DNA of 8,154 bases from Gammaproteobacteria bacterium (GTDB lineage: Bacteria > Pseudomonadota > Gammaproteobacteria > Chromatiales > Chromatiaceae), in contig JAUXGQ010000050.1 in NCBI GenBank assembly GCA_030621975.1, positions 1 through 8,154 on the forward strand, in the 5' to 3' direction. Position 1 is the first letter of the stretch. Each line of letters opens with the position of its first letter. Both the position numbers and the translations under genes were made by a program. Under the pieces are notes generated by a model. The model had not been told where the DNA came from. It saw only the letters and a list, made by a program, of their open reading frames with translations, and did no database searches. Below, one piece after another: positions 7,663-8,154 of this stretch.

Positions 7663-7684
7663 CCAAGCTGTTGAAAAAGCTTGG
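7663..7684. repeat. Perfect 7-bp inverted repeat, 8-nt loop
   Basis: CCAAGCT (7663-7669) pairs with AGCTTGG (7678-7684) around GTTGAAAA. No T-run follows on the plus strand, so it is not a typical terminator for the upstream operon. Its place near the presumed left end suggests a transposase-binding or structural element, which is inference. Confidence 0.6.
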
Positions 7685-7688
7685 TGAA

Positions 7689-7748
7689 GGCTGGCATGGG
7701 TGATACGGTGCAATCGCCAAACGACACCAACCACCCCGGGAGCCAGCC
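7689..7748 (+). promoter_or_regulatory. Transposase leader foldback over the ribosome binding region
   Basis: In RNA, GGCTGGC (7689-7695) pairs perfectly with GCCAGCC (7742-7748). Inside that, GGGTG (7698-7702) pairs with CACCC (7732-7736), and GGTG (7707-7710) with CACC (7725-7728). The weak Shine-Dalgarno GGGAG (7738-7742) lies in the 3' side of the hairpin and the ATG at 7752 is 3 nt beyond it, so translation should be reduced when the whole leader is transcribed. An alternative helix, TTGGTG (7681-7686) with CACCAA (7725-7730), would compete with the innermost stem. Comparable foldback inhibition is known for IS10 and IS50 transposase messages transcribed from outside. The role here is inferred. 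Confidence 0.5.
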
Positions 7749-7751
7749 GTC

Positions 7752-8154
7752 ATGCATGCTAACCATCGTCCAGCCACTGCGCAACAGAAACGTGTTCAGC
7801 GTCGTGCAGAGGAGACCGACTCCTACGCCTTCTTCAACCTGTTGACCGGTCCACAAATGCTCGACGGGGTCGAGGAGCTGCTGCCGGCACATCGCGAGCG
7901 GCTGTTCCCGCCAACGGAGACATTGTCGATGTTCTTGGCGCAGGTGCTCTCGGCCGACGGCAGTTGCCAGCAGGCGGTCAATGATGCGGCACTCAAACGC
8001 GTCATCGACGGATTGCCGCGCTGCAGCGCAAGCACGAGCGCGTATTGCCAGGCGCGGGGACGGCTGCCGACAGAGGTGATCCGCGCGTTGACATGCCAGG
8101 TCGGCGCCATGATCGCCGAGAGTGCTCCGAACGGATGGCATTGGCAGGATCGGC
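7752..8154 (+). CDS. IS4-family transposase, N-terminal 134 residues (runs off the window)
   Basis: From ATG 7752 the frame stays open to the window end, giving 134 complete codons. The product resembles the N-terminal domain of IS4-family DDE transposases: the FFNLLTGPQM segment, then RLFPPTETLSMFLAQVLSAD, a CQQAVNDA segment and an AYCQARGRLP segment. The catalytic Asp, Asp and Glu lie further downstream in this family and are not in the window, so I cannot tell whether the gene is intact. The product would cut and paste the element. A weak GGGAG at 7738-7742 precedes the start by 9 nt inside a foldback. An ATG at 7756 is in another frame and is not the start. Confidence 0.85.
   Translation, partial: MHANHRPATAQQKRVQRRAEETDSYAFFNLLTGPQMLDGVEELLPAHRERLFPPTETLSMFLAQVLSADGSCQQAVNDAALKRVIDGLPRCSASTSAYCQARGRLPTEVIRALTCQVGAMIAESAPNGWHWQDR

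Larger units (their letters stand above)
7597..7751. other. Spacer between operon and transposase: repeats and foldbacks, no gene
   Basis: The first ~18 nt after the operon stop show no hairpin plus T-run, so no rho-independent terminator for the operon is visible. From about 7615 come the 10-bp direct repeats, a perfect hairpin and the transposase leader foldback, each listed separately. I read most of this spacer as the left end of the insertion sequence. Confidence 0.5.
7648..8154 (+). mobile_element. Left part of an IS4-family insertion sequence, truncated by the window edge
   Basis: The call rests on the IS4-type transposase beginning at 7752 and on the structured non-coding leader before it. 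The left boundary is a guess. A start near 7648-7652 (GGCACTAAG) would leave about 100 nt of terminal leader, but it could lie anywhere from 7615 to 7662. The right end, its matching inverted repeat and any target duplication are outside the window, so the boundary cannot be checked here. The element lies directly behind the operon and reads in the same direction; it has not interrupted the lipoprotein gene. Confidence 0.65.

Noticed and set aside
7606..7721. Near-identical 12-mers GCAATCGGCAAA (7606) and GCAATCGCCAAA (7710)
   Set aside because: One match of 11 of 12 bases over this distance, with no symmetry to the other repeats, is compatible with chance.
7578..8141. Minus-strand open frame opposite the transposase
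   Set aside because: The plus strand encodes a recognisable IS4-type N-terminal domain; the reverse product has no familiar features.

Overview
The window is GC-rich (roughly 65 % by eye, not counted) and bacterial. It carries one tightly packed three-gene plus-strand operon for exported redox and surface proteins (about 187-7596), followed by the start of an insertion sequence that runs off the right edge. Codon use is strongly G/C-ending. With Gram-negative-type lipoprotein signals and an IS4-family transposase, this suggests a proteobacterium, most likely a high-GC gammaproteobacterium. That placement is inference; no rRNA, tRNA or housekeeping gene is present to fix it.

Layout. Positions 1-186 are a less GC-rich leader with no assignable gene and one small hairpin. 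Gene 1 (187-2529) encodes a five-helix membrane domain with histidines placed like b-heme ligands, joined to a periplasmic pentaheme c-type cytochrome of the cytochrome c554 type and a C-terminal beta-type domain. Gene 2 (2507-4327) overlaps gene 1 by 23 nt. It encodes a membrane-anchored or exported FG-GAP/VCBS beta-propeller protein with seven Asp-rich calcium-type motifs and a C-terminal ASPIC/UnbV domain (CRTAC1-like). Gene 3 (4324-7596) overlaps gene 2 by 4 nt at GTGA. It encodes a predicted outer-membrane lipoprotein with TPRs, a second FG-GAP propeller, a second ASPIC/UnbV-like domain and a conserved-looking C-terminal region of about 400 residues that I cannot assign.

The overlaps imply translational coupling and co-assembly. 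My working model is a membrane cytochrome that moves electrons between the quinone pool and its periplasmic hemes, together with two large calcium-binding propeller proteins on the periplasmic or outer-membrane side. The substrate cannot be read from the sequence. I know of no characterised system with exactly this trio, so it is the best candidate here for an undescribed system.

From about 7615 the sequence changes character: a 10-bp tandem direct repeat, a perfect 7-bp hairpin, then a longer foldback reaching the ribosome-binding region of an IS4-family transposase (from 7752, cut by the window edge after 134 codons). The foldback resembles structures that block read-through translation of transposase in other IS4-superfamily elements. 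I see no terminator between the operon and the IS.
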